In this document: in pieces, positions 38,492-51,700 of the stretch
How the letters are laid out: each line of letters opens with the position of its first letter
Numbering within the stretch: the first letter of the stretch is position 1
Assembly: GCA_037577475.1 (NCBI GenBank)
Contig: CM075194.1
Span: 9,394,492-9,458,491, forward strand
Length of the DNA: 64,000 bases
Source: Chaunax sp. Z400
Taxonomy: Eukaryota > Chordata > Actinopteri > Lophiiformes > Chaunacidae
Reading direction: 5' to 3'
The notes under the pieces: model-generated
What the model saw: the letters and a program-made list of their open reading frames with translations, nothing else
Database searches by the model: none
What the model was told of the DNA's origin: nothing
Translations under genes and position numbers: made by a program

Positions 38492-41400
38492 GCATCATCC
38501 CTATCAGATCACATGCTACAGTCAGACAGCATGTTACATGACCAAGTATGAAGGCGTTTCTTTCCCCCGACCCTAACGCAGAAGGGCTAACCTCTTTGCT
38601 AAGGTCTCCTGATAGGAATCAAAAGGCTTTTCAGAGAGGCAGAAATGCAGTCAGAGCCACGGTCCCCTCCGTCATCTGTGCAGCCAACTGCTTGTGTACC
38701 CTCCACACCAACATGAATATGAAATAGAGGAGGACTCACTGCAGTTAACCATGGTTTTACTGATTAAAGATCACATTTATAGTTGCAATGATTAATGGAT
38801 TTGTATTTTTCAAGCAATGCGATATAAGTCTAGATATCATTTTTTGTATTGCTACTCTGACTAAAGACATCAAAAGGCATTGCCTTTGACTTTATTACAT
38901 TCATGAATAATTGATCAAGAGATAATGAAAATAATAGTTATCACATTTCCACTAACTTAAAGGTTGTTTTTTTTCTTCGCCACCATTTTAATGGCTTTTT
39001 AATTACTCTGTTAAACCAAATTGATAATGAGTAATACATTCATTACGTAGTCAATCAGATACTTAGAGCATAGACGATGTATATTGTACAGTGAGGTCTA
39101 CAGTGACCTCAGAAGCAAATGACATGGGTGGATGCTGAACACTATGAAGGAGTACACCAATTATTTCTGCTTGGAGGCTGGAAATCCTTTTCCAAAATCT
39201 CAACCTCACCCTTCAATGTCCCGTTTCGGAAAGTTGAGGTCTCCTGTCTGTCTGCACACACATCAAGTTCCCCACAGATATGGTCATTTTATTTACTAAT
39301 CCTCATCTGCTGCCATGATTTAGGCTGATGTTGGACATAATGTCAGTCCATCTCGTCCCTGTGGGCCCATTTCATCTTGATCCGCCTGTTGTATCTAATT
39401 AGCTTTCCTGTCAGCGTTGAGAATAACATACCACAGACAGCCAGTATTTCATATTTTTGCTTCACTTTATACACGCAGGGATGGGTCACATTGACCAACG
39501 CCTTGCCTGTGTTTTCAATCAGTCATGCTGTGTTGGATGACTATGAATGGGTGGATGGAAAGCACTGAACCTCACTACTCATTCCAGGGTGATCTCCCTC
39601 CGCGAAAGAGGGTAAACTGAGTCATCGCTCAATCTGACACTAGTCGTTGGCAGTGCGCGTGGAAATGCCACAGATCTCCCCATTCTTGTATTCCTCTGCT
39701 TTTCTCTTCTTACCTCCTGTCATCGTAGGGTCTTCAATATCTTAAATCTGTCCACTTGTTATTGTTTGTTCCCATTCCACTTCTTCCCCTTCAGCTCTTA
39801 GCTGTATTTCTTCCTCTTACTCTTTCTGTTTTCATCCTAGCCTCTGAGATAATATACATCGGACCTGTCAAAGGTAAGCTTTCCTCTTCCTCTGTCCTTT
39901 ACTCTTCAGCACTGCTTCCTCACCCATGCCTTGCCCTTCCTCCCTACCCTCCACAGCCCTCAACAGCTGGAGTGTTGAGGTCACATGACATCTGTAGCCT
40001 TTGAGACTAGCAGCCAAGTCACTTGACTGCGCACCCACCCCCATAGAAAGTCAGCTGATTCGTGTGGTCACATGATTAAAGCTTTGCCTCATTAACTAGA
40101 TCAGAGCTCACTTTTTCTTACAGCTGCTTCAGGCCTGCTCTCACTGTGCCTGCGCAAAGTTTTGCAGGATAGCTGATCATTTTTTGTTAAAGTGGTGGTT
40201 GGTGAGACGGTCGTAGATGAATTATTATTACATATTTTTGTGTTTTCTGCCCTCTTTTTTTTTGTAGGAGTTCAGAAATCTATTTGTCCATTATCCTAAA
40301 TACATACCACAGCCAATAGCTGCACACAAGAGGTTTGTGTAAAAATCTAATCCACAAAAGAAACATTTATCTATTGACAACCCTCTCTTGATTTACTCTT
40401 TGTCTTAGGAGCCCATGGTGGTCCAGCGCCATCCATTTAAGCCCTTCATGAATCCCCAGTGTGGGAGCATTAGCAAGTCAAGTCATGATAACATTCTTAG
40501 CGCCTTTTCGCCTGTATGAGAGAGTCCGTAAACAGGATGGAGGTGGCCTGGTTGTGTTTCTTTTTTTATTTATCTCTCTGGATATTTGGGATTCCTCAAG
40601 AAACGCTATGGGAAATGGGAGTACTCTCCATGACCTGATGAACTCATTAGGGAGGCATTAAGGAAAAACCTTGAAAGAACCACTGAATAGCACCCTCCCT
40701 GCAAGGGATGGGTGGCCATAGCAGGCACCCTGTTCTCATGACCTCGGCTTACACACACAAACATACACGTGCAAAGTCACAAACATAAACCAAGCCCATT
40801 TCCTCATTTCAGAAGGGATTTAGTGGTTTAGCCAGTGTTGCTTCTTGACCTAGACCCTACAGAGGGAGAGGGGGAATGTGGGGCCAAAAATACTCCCACA
40901 AGGCAAGCCAACAGGAAGTGCAAACAGTTTCACTTCGGTGGTTTGCTTACATTTGCAGACAACATTTGAATCATTTAAAACTTAGTTGAAAACCAAACCA
41001 AAATATGTATGCACATTCTAAAAAAGTTAATTGAAGATTTAGGTTTAATATTACATTGAAATTTTTTTTAAATCTCAGATGTTTTTCTCATCTATCTATG
41101 TATCCTCCTCCTGTATCTTTGCACTCCCCCTCTCCTCTCTGTGGCAACTTGTGCGGTAGTTTGCTGTGTGTAGTGCATTCCTGCAGGTTTTTTGACTGTG
41201 AATAAGGGGGTGACCCTGGTCATGTTCTGCAACATGTGCATGCTGATCCACCTCAATCCAGCAATCAGCAGGGAGACATTGTTGAAGCCACTCATCTGCA
41301 AAGTGTGGGCTGATAGTCACATGGTGTTGTTGACCGCTAGCTGGCCTGGCTAGGCTGCAAGTGTGCGTGCTTGTTAAAAAAAAAAGTGTTCACCCCTTTT

Positions 41401-42691
41401 GTGATTATTTGCTTTTCTGAGTGTCAGTGTGAGACAACAAATATTAAGTGTTATTTTTTTAATATTTATTCTAATGAAGTAGATCATTTTCTTGCAGGAC
41501 TTCAGCATATTAACTGTTGATGGTTTGTTTTCAGGGAGCATCTACTCCAGTCCAGGCTTGTACAGTAAAACTATGACCCCCACCTATGACTCCAGAGATG
41601 GCAGCCCACTTTCACCCACCTCTGCCTGGTTTGGGGACAGCCCCCTCTCTGAGGGAAATCCTGGCATCCTTGCTGTCAGCCAGCCAATCTCCTCACCAGA
41701 CATCCTGGTCAAACTCTACAAGCCCCAGTCCCTTCTGGATAAAGCTAAAATCAACCAGGGGTGAGATGAACTTTGCTTATTGGTTTCATTAAACTGCTCA
41801 TAGTCAAAAATGCTTTTGGTGGGATCACAGTATATTTATGACTGTACTGCTGGTCAAAAATAATAGATGGCTTTAGAGAGATTATTTAATAAGATATTCA
41901 TTGTACATGTACAGGTGGTTGGACTCATCCAGGTCTCTGATGGAGCAGGATGTAAAGGAGAATGAGGTGCTTCTGCTGAGGTTCAAATACCACAGTTTCT
42001 TTGACCTCAACCCTAAGGTACGTCCCGTAGACAAAGCGATACAATTTCACCTTAAAAAGGTGTCCCAGAGGTACGGTGTAATATATTCTCAGTTAGTGTC
42101 CTGAATAAGCACAGCCAGGGATTTTAGCAGGTAAAGTTTAAAATATACTGTATGGCAACATACTGACTACTTAAAGGGGAACCAGACCAAGTTTACACAT
42201 GTTCTGTTTTCAGATACTACTGTGGAAAAAGTAATATCAAACTTTTTGTGTCTCAAGAGGAGGATGTGTGATTTTTATACTCCACCATGATTAAAGTGGG
42301 ACAGGGATACAGCATCTTTATGCTCTTTTTAACTGTTCATTGGGAGTATGATGCCGTTATAGGACTGCAGTGGTAAATCATCACTGTGCTCCTCAAGAGT
42401 ATTTGAGAATTGTGTATTGAGTGTTGCGTTCCACCCATCTAACTAAATCTAACTATGTCCTGTGTGTATCAGAGAGTGTGAGAGTTTGTTTATTCAGTTT
42501 TTGTGTGCGTGTGTGCTAACATCTGTGACAAACCTCTCAACAGTATGATGCCATCCGAGTTAACCAGCTGTATGAACAGGCCAAGTGGGCCATCCTGCTG
42601 GAGGAAATTGAGTGCACAGAGGAGGAAATGATGATGTTTGCTGCCCTGCAGGTAAAAAGACTGTTTGTGTCACTGTATGTGTGTCTGTGTA

Positions 42692-42723
<32 letters not shown>

Positions 42724-45700
42724 CCTGATGTTGATTTTCCTGTTGCAGCTTTGTTTTGCCAGGGTCTGAATAGGGAAGACCTGCGGTACTCTTTTCATTG
42801 GACAATGGGCACATTGCAGCCACAAGTTAATGAATTGTATGGGCAGAACTGCTACCTCTGCTGCAGCATGCATACTAATGCTTGGCTATTGTACAGAGAT
42901 GCAAAATGAGTTAATGGGGGCATTACCACACATTCCCACTGGGCTTCTCAATATGCTTCAGTGTTAATCAATGACCTTAGAAAAAAAACGAGTCATTAGG
43001 CTTTCCTTCATATGACCATGTAATTCTGCAGTCCTTGATGCAACTTGCTGCAGTACTCATGGCTGCTGGTGGCATTAGACATTTATTTCTCTTTTGAGAA
43101 CAGTTTAAAGGAGGGTTAGAAGGAGGAGAAATGGGGAGCAGTGGAATTGATATACAGGTGGGACACCCTTTAACCCCCTCAGGTAGGTCCTTGTACTGTG
43201 GGGGTGGCGCCTCTGCTATTTCTGACCCTCATAAACTGGGGGTGCCAAGACCCGAGGACGCCACCCTGTCCTCACCCACAGGGTAATTATAGAGCATATT
43301 GGGCCACAGCTCCCAGTGCCTTGGCCTAGACCACCCATCCCCAGAAAGATACTGTCTCATAGACTTGCTCACATTCCTCTAAAAGCCCTCTGACACTCTG
43401 GGATGTTAGGTGTGCTTCATCAGTGCAGTTATAATTACACTTAACTGGTTTCTTGTTACGGTTCCTGACAGACATACTCGTCTGAGATGGGTGTTTAGAC
43501 TGGTGGCTTCTCTTTCACTACCTGTCTGTTAGCACTTTAGTAGCTACTACTATGTTTCAGCAGGGTGCTATGTGTCTGTGGTGTTTTGGCTAAGATTTCC
43601 CTGGTGTGGGTAGATACGCAGGGTCTAAATAAAGAGCAATGATTGTTCACATCCAGTATGTTGCTGACTTGTATTAGCATGCTATCACCTGGACATTTCA
43701 CTTTGGCAGCACATAGACATTAGGTAATCTATGCACTGGGGCATAGCTTCAACTCAGCACTGGGGCGGCTGTGGCTCAGGGGGTAGAGCAGTCGTTCACG
43801 GAACAAAAGGTCGGTGGTTCGATCCTCAGCCCCTGCAAGTCCACAAGTTGAAGTATCCTTGAGCAAGATACTGAACCCCAATTTGCTCCCCGGGCGCCGC
43901 GTGTAGTGTAGAGCCCACTGCTCCTCAGGGATGGGTCAAATGCAGAGAAAGAATTTCCCCATGTGGGACTAATAAAGGTATCATTATTATTATTAATCAG
44001 TAGTCAAGAAACGTAAACAACCTCAGGGTAAAGATGGCACTTTGTACTTCAGCAGATAAACACATGTGCTCAACCACTTACAAATACAAACAGGAAACAA
44101 GCCTCCCAGTGTTGCAATTTTTAAAAGACTGTCCGAGTGGAAGATGCGGAGGAATGGAGTGTCATGGCGAACCCTTTGTCCCACATTCTGTAACCTTAGC
44201 TGGCTAAAGCCTCGCATATCTCTCTCAAACTCTGCCCCTGTATCTCTCACTCTCTCGACAGCTGTTCATTCATATATTGGTGGGGGTTGGTGATAGGTTG
44301 ACATTATAAATACCATTTGTCAACAAGCTGTATTTAATGTCTCTGACTCACACTGTGAGGGAAACATGGTCAGGTTTTTAGTAATGGCTCCATCCTAATG
44401 AATTGGTGTTTCCTCTTTTACAAGAATACGCCGTCTGATACCCCAACCTATTTACCCAGTCTAACATATGTTCCCACTAAGAAAATTTACAGAGCCTGCC
44501 ACAGTTCAAAGGCGCACTGAAAGCATGTAGTCCTAACCGTAGCGCTTATTTCTCTACGTGAGTCATGATCACCTATTACCTCATCCTCTCCTCATCCTGA
44601 AACTGGTCTCTTCTTCATCATTCCCATCAAAATTAAGTTATTGTTTCATCACCGGTAAAAACAATGGCGCATGCCGACAGCACTTTCTAATATAAAAGCC
44701 AACACATGTTAAAGTATTTATATGGCAATTAATGCAGGCCAATTCACTTTTATAAGCCAAAATTGCAGGGTTTATACATACGTACAGCAGGAGACATTTA
44801 TTAAAATCAGTTGATGAAGGTGTCGGAACAGCTGACTCCATCTTCCTTTTCCTTTGTAGAGTCAATATTTGGGACTGGTTGTTTTTCACCAGGTAGGCTT
44901 CAGTGAATTTGGGTCCGGATAGAAACGTTCTTCACTGGGATGTTGCAGGTTTCAACAGTGCTTTAAGGATAAGACTTGGAAATCTCGTCCACAGAATCTG
45001 AAACGTTGCTCTTTGTTCTGTTCACCAAAACCTCATTTGAAGTGCTTACTGTACATGTGTACCCAAAAGGAAGACGTTCATAAAAACATTTGTAAATGCC
45101 TCTCTAAGTAGCTGGTTCCAGTGTAGGACTTAAAAGTCCAGTAACATAAGGATAATTCATTTGATGATTTATAAACCATGATAAAGTCTGGAGTTCAACC
45201 AAAATTATTGAATAGTACACTCACTTGTACACATTTCATATAGTTGTGGACCGATTGTCAAATAACATACTGTCATAGTTTTACGTGTATTTGTACAGAT
45301 ATTCAAGATGGGGAAATATCATGTTATCTCTGTTTTAAAAGGGGCCTAAATGGAACTATCTCTTTTTTCCCCCAGTACCACATCAACAAGCTGTCAATCA
45401 TGTCTTCAGACAATCACATGAATAACAGCGAGAAGGAGGTGGATGAGGTCGATGCAGCCTTGTCGGACCTGGAGATTACTTTGGAGGGTGGAAAGACGTC
45501 CAACACACTGGTATGATAACACTGCTACAGCTTCACTGCTAGGAGTGTAAAGCCATACCAATAGAGTGTCACGATATTATATTTTCAGATACTGTATCGG
45601 TTCTCAGATCAGTTTTAATCTGTTAACATTTATTTCTAAAGCATGACTCAAAAACTTTTCAGTATTTTACAAAACACGGTAAATACATCAAACATATGCA

Positions 45701-48700
45701 AAAGTGGGGGCTTTTGTTATTTTGGTATTTTTAAAGTTTTTTACTTCTCTCGTTTTGGAGAATGCTGGAAGCATTCACAACTGGATAAACCTTTTGGTTG
45801 TGAATTACATGCACAGGGCTGTTTTTTTTTTTCCATCTATACATCATTATTTCAGGAGCTTGACGGTGTGTTTGGTCCTTCGTTTCTCTAGTGAGTTCCG
45901 ATGATGTCTCCTGTCATCAGCTGTATTAAACAGGAGCAGAAACCAACAGAGACAGTGTACAGTGACCCAGGGGAAGGGAAAGAACAATGAAGTTTCACAC
46001 TGTTATTTATTAAGCCTTCATCCGACAAGAGACTAGGGGTGTGAAATATTATACACTTAAACAGACCCAACACAGGCTACATGTTACGTTGAAAGCCTTA
46101 ATCCATTGTTACTGTAGCCCCGCCCCAAGACCTGGTTTAGTTTATACAGCTTATCAGAGGAACCTGAGCTCTGAGATATTGTATATGAAGTGTTGTCTTT
46201 AGCACACACTGAACAGTGACATTGAAAATGTACAAAGTTGAGCCAGGGGTCAAGGTTTCCGTATGTTTAACCATGTTCTTAATCTGTCACAGTAAAATCT
46301 TCCAGGTTTAAACTAACACTCAGTTTTTCCATTCCTCCTAGGGTGACATCACATCTATTCCTGAGCTAGCTGACTATGTCAAAGTCTTCAAGTAAGTCCA
46401 GATCCAGAGCCGCCTAATCCCACGAGACTATTTGCAGTTTGACTCAAAAAACACAGAACAACTGTGGATGAGTTCATGCAAAGTTTTTATTCATCCAAAA
46501 GATGCTGAATCAAATGACAGAGATGCCGTCTGGTCAGCATCAATGTAATTGGACGCCTTACTTTGCCAAAAGAACATTTGCCAGCTGAGTTTTCAGTCAT
46601 TACAGCTGGAGCAAGCAGATTTTGGGCATACTCATTTTTGCCATTAAGCTTTTGTTGATAAGCAGGTGGCCTCTGGGGGGGTTGTCTCATAAAATGTTAT
46701 AAACCATGTGGATCTTATCAAGAAGCATTTCCTCTTTAATGGTGTTCCATTAATGTTCATGTCCAATGCTGGCTCCTTTCCTAGTCACCTTGCTGACTCT
46801 GCACTTGAGAGGCCGTCCCTCTAAAATCTCTTCACTCCCCCCTTCTTTATACTCACTTATGATCTCCACTCTCCCTCTTGACCAGGAATAATGAAATCTT
46901 GTTCTCTGACAAGTCTCTCTCTGTCTCCCTTTGTTATTTTACAGACCCAAGAAGCTGACACTGAAGGGCTATAAGCAGTACTGGTGTACATTCAAGGATA
47001 TCACAATTTCCTGTTACAAGAGTAAAGAGGAGGCACATGGGACACCGTCTCACCAAATGAATCTTAGAGGTGCAAACATTCAAATTGTCATTTTATGACC
47101 ATATAAGAATGTAATGCTTTATTTTTTGGTGGTGTGTCTAAACCAAGGGTGTGATCTTTAACCTCTTTTTCCGCTCTGCACTCTGGCCTCTACGTGTAGG
47201 TTGTGAGGTAACTCCAGATGTTAACATCTCGGGTCAGAAATTCAACATCAAATTGCTAATCCCTGTGGCTGATGGCATGAATGAGATCTGGCTCCGGTGT
47301 GACATGGTAAGACTCGGGCTTTAGTGCACCAGTTGTGATCATTTCTTGTGTTTTGGTAGGTTTTAAAATGTTAACAATTGACTTTCTTCTCCAGGAGAAA
47401 CAGTACGCCCACTGGATGGCTGCGTGTCGCTTGGCCTCCAAAGGGAAAACCATGGCTGACAGCTCTTACAACCTGGAGGTACAGAACATTCTGTCCTTCC
47501 TCAAGATGCAACACATGAACCCTGTGTTCATTGAGCCAATCACCACCGATATCAATCCAGAATGCCTGGTGTCCCCGCGCTACCTGAAAAAGTACAAAAA
47601 CAAGCAGGTAAGCTGTGCTGTCTTAGAGATGCAACATTTAATTGTACTCAAGGCTTTAGTTAAGAGCAGCATGGAAGGTAAAGTATGTAGTTACAAAGAG
47701 GAAACTATCAGGTCTGATGTGTATTTGTGGAAACTTGTTTACTTGTTTGACAAGTCTATTGTGGCGTCTGATGCTTCCCAGATGGACCACTCCTGGCATC
47801 AGGCTTGTCTTGCATCGGAATGTAGCCTCCTTCTACTCCCCCTCCTTTACTCTCCTCTTCCTTCTCTTCCTTCTCCCCAACCCCCTCTGTCTGAGGGGAA
47901 ACCAGGACAGCAGACGTCCAAACCACTCCGCTTGCATACAGTAGAGCTGCTCCCGTCAAACCGTAATGAATAGCTTTTCTGTCCTCTGCCTTTGTGCTTT
48001 TAGACTCAAACGTTGAGATGTCTGCTAGAACTGGAGATAAATGAGAATATATATATATATGTCCAAACATTAATGAGTGAAATTAGTATGTCATCAACAA
48101 CCAGGTGAAAGCACAGAGAATGAATTAACATTCCTGTAGGCGTTTGAAACGGTCTGCAATGTGCCCAGCAGATTTGCATTTAAGCAACAGGATGTACAGT
48201 GGAGCAGCTGAGTACACGACTGCCATAGCGGTGTGAGTTGGGGATATGTGACGGGGGGGAGGTTCGTCTCCCCATACCTTACTCACTCAGTCTGGTTTTG
48301 TTTAAGTTGTAGTAGAAAAGTGGTATGTTTGCTAAGGGGTTGGAGGGATGTTGGGAGGGTGTTGGTGCAGTAAGTAATGACTCAGAAGTGGTCTAGGTCA
48401 CATCCTGAAATATACTGGATGTAGAAAGAGAGAGAGGTAGACAAAGATAAATTTAGGTCGTGTAAATGGTTGTTGGCAATGCTACAAACCAGGCTTTGTT
48501 CATTGTCTCTTTGATAGTCCTTATAGTACAGGAAACCTGAGTTTTGTGGCGCTCTACTGAACACATGATTCACCCCTTCATATGGGACTGCTGTCATAGG
48601 TTAATCTCTGGTCGTCATTGTTCAGAAACTGCATTTTCCACACACAACATTGTTAAAAAATTAACCCCAATAAAGTCTGTTTTCATCGGCCGAACTTGAG

Positions 48701-51700
48701 GGAGTGACCAATCCTGGGGTTTTAATCCATGTCATTGTTCCATTGAAAAAGAGGGAGATCCTGGTTCACGGTTCCCTTCTGCTCCACAAGCATTTTCATC
48801 TCCATATGCTGCTCTTTGCCGTAGAAGGTTTCTTTGATTAGTTCTTCAACAAACCTAAAACATGATACTGAGGTTCCCTTTACATATTCTACAAAGATTG
48901 TACTGCACTATCATTGCTGTTTTATCCATCCCTCCATCCATCCATCCATTCATTTTCTTTTGCTTATCCGGGGTTGGGTCGCGTGCCAGACTTCTCTCTG
49001 GACCTGCTAACTAACGATTGCAGTCTGATAAGGGGTATCCCCAGGCACAACATGAAAGAGATGTGGCATTATGTGCAGTGTGTGTATTTACCAGCACACG
49101 CACGTGTACTGGTGTAGTGGGCGTGGAGCATCGGGAAATGAATCGTGCCTGGGAATGCTGAGCGGGACAACTGTCTGGGAAAAGCCAGTCCATGCTCCCT
49201 CAGCTGCAACCCCTCCCCATCTTTCTTAAACTGGACTTCCTGTTGCGAGAGACGGCTCCAAGCAAACACACACACAGGAACTTTTAGATTACTTGGACCA
49301 ATGTGGCCTCTGCCCACATCCATACATTTATATATGAGAAAACAAACATTAGAGACACAATAATATACCCCGCAAGCATGGAGCACTCCTGTTGGTGCTG
49401 CTTGGTACATACTGCCATCTTGTGGGTGAAAGGGGCATTACAGGGAAGCCATGTGATTCCTTTAAGGGCCCATAGTGAGAGCCTGTTAAGATAAATCAGA
49501 CATGATCTAAACCTGAAATGTACAGCTCCAGCGCCAACTGCCTTAATGTGAAACCACCCAAGTCTGACTGACTGCTGCTGTACTCTCACCTTCTTGTGGC
49601 TGAATACTGCATGGTTCCCAAACCTCACTGCCCCTCCTCCCACTTTGCTTGTTTTATTACAATTATGGCCTCCTATTCTGTTGTTTTGGATATTTCCGCC
49701 CTCAAAACCGACCTTACTTGCTTGTTTTCTGTCCAAACTGTATTTCTTTTCTCTCTTTTTATATGCATCTTTTTCATTCCTCTCCCATCCCCACCTCCCA
49801 CCTTCAGCCAGGCTATATCAGGGACTTGGTAAGTGTTATGTGTCTACTGGGTGCCTTTAAGCCTTAGATACATATGTTTGTGCATGATGCATAAGCTCCG
49901 ACACTTTTTGTGTCTGGGTCGTCTCCCCTAACCAACAGTAGTGCAGCTGTCATGTCGTAGTTGCTGGTAGTCACAGTAGAATAGATTCTTCTTGTTAATA
50001 TATGTTTATCATGAGCTTTCATGTTTTCAGTGTACCATAAGACATGCAAATGATACATAATCCTAATGATGCAACATTTAGCCATCTTTGTTGTTTGTTA
50101 CTTTACAATAATGGTAGGTATTGATATCCTGGGATATTCAGTAAAACAAATAAACTACGCAGGTGTTTTTGCATGTTTTAGGCTATTTAACCCATGTTCT
50201 GCAAATTTAACATGTATGCAAATCATTTCTCAAACCAACCCTGAGGTTTTTAGAGAGAGGGAAGCTTTAATGTGTTTGTTATGCAGATGAAAAGGGGGCT
50301 GCTAAATCTTTTTTTGTGCTGATGCGTTAAAATGCTTATGAGAAACTGCCACATATTCCAAATTGCTTCTGCACAGCAACAACATTTTCGACCTCAATGA
50401 TTAATTCCTGACGACCATATTTGATTGATTTCTCTATTTTTCGAATTTCTTGTTTTGTCTTTTTCCTGGTGAAGTTAAGTGTAACATGGCAAGTGAGCAA
50501 AATGAAGTTCACCAAGATGGATTACTTATTTTAGAAAACGCCAAAGTCTCTATTAGCTGATTTTCATGCTGCAATCACATGAACTGATACCAGTGGTGAC
50601 CGAGAGGTTAGGAAAATTAAATCCATGACTCTTACATATTCTTCAGAACATGGTCAGCCATAAGTGTGCAGACAGACATCATGACCCTCATCAAACTCTG
50701 GATGCTACACTGCTCCTCCGGCTGAATTAGATGATAAAATGTTGGGCTGTGTGTTTTCTCCTACTGAACTAAGGTCAGTAGAGGAATACTCACATGGATG
50801 GACAGTCACACAGATTGAAGCTTCCCTTGGATCATCAGCCATAGTCTAGCTCTACAGGGGGCTGATAGGTTTGTATTTGTCTGCGCAGTGTCAAGTAGAC
50901 TCTGACTGGTTATTACCTGACGGTGTGTGTGCTGATGGCTTCATGGAGCCACAGCTTGCTTACGTAATGGGTTTGTATGTGGATCTGGGTACATCAGGGG
51001 ATTGAAGTGTGGTGACGGGATGCGTTTGTGTTTGTAGTAGGGAGTGTGTAAATGTTTGTCATAACTCAAATGTTGGATCCATTCTGAAAAGCCATGTGTG
51101 TAATGTGTACAACTTATGTATTTGCTAGATTTCAGCCCGGATTCTTGAAGCCCACCAGAATGTGGCCCAGATGAGTCTCATTGAGGCCAAGATGCGCTTC
51201 ATCCAGGCGTGGCAGTCCCTGCCTGAGTTTGGAATCACTCATTTCCTTGCAAAGTAAGTTTTGTTGCAGCTGAAAAAAGTTCAATATATTACTGATGTTT
51301 TTATACTTAGGACTCTGTCACCTGCTCTTTGTTTTATGTGCTCACAGTGACGCATATCGTCATTTCGTCTGAACACTTTGATTTTCTTCTTCTTTGCAGG
51401 TTCCATGGTATAAAGCGGGAGGAGATGATCGGCATCACTTACAATCGTTTGATCCGAATGGATCCTGGCACTGGAGATGCTATCAAGACTTGGCGCTTCA
51501 GCAACATGAAACAGTGGAACGTCAACTGGGAGATCAAGATGGTAAGGAATGGAAGTGTCTCAGAGCAGAAACAGTTAGTGGATTAAAGGGTAGCTCCTCC
51601 TATTTGCAGTCTGATTAAACATTATAGGTAGTACTACTGTTTATGTTAAATAAAAGAATAAAGGCTTTTCCGGTTTAAGAGGGAGCTGCATGAAACTTGA

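Larger units (their letters stand above)
37474..41534. other. fermt2 intron 4 carrying the 33-nt microexon
   Basis: Besides the microexon candidate at 39841-39873 it contains the inverted GT/CA pair at 38413-38490. No other coding content is seen. Confidence 0.75.
42652..45375. other. fermt2 intron with SINE insertion
   Basis: A 2.7 kb intron that starts with a GT microsatellite (about 42675-42723) and holds the tRNA-derived SINE at 43761-43995. No coding content is seen. Confidence 0.75.
47608..51128. other. fermt2 intron carrying the 21-nt microexon
   Basis: A 3.5 kb interval between the KNKQ and ISAR exons. Its first 366 bases stay open in the coding frame (to 47973). It also contains a TCCA tetranucleotide repeat (about 48921-48954) and a CTCF-like motif (49411-49425). 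Confidence 0.75.

Noticed and set aside
43761..43840. tRNA-like sequence with A and B boxes
   Set aside because: It continues directly into a typical SINE body and tail and the cloverleaf pairing looks decayed, so it is the head of a SINE and not a tRNA gene.
47335..47973. 212-codon open frame treated as a stand-alone gene
   Set aside because: Its middle is the fermt2 exon 47395-47607; the ATG at 47335 lies in the preceding intron and the tail is intron read-through.
49284..49736. 150-codon open frame on the minus strand
   Set aside because: No family resemblance, no splice structure, and it lies inside a fermt2 intron.
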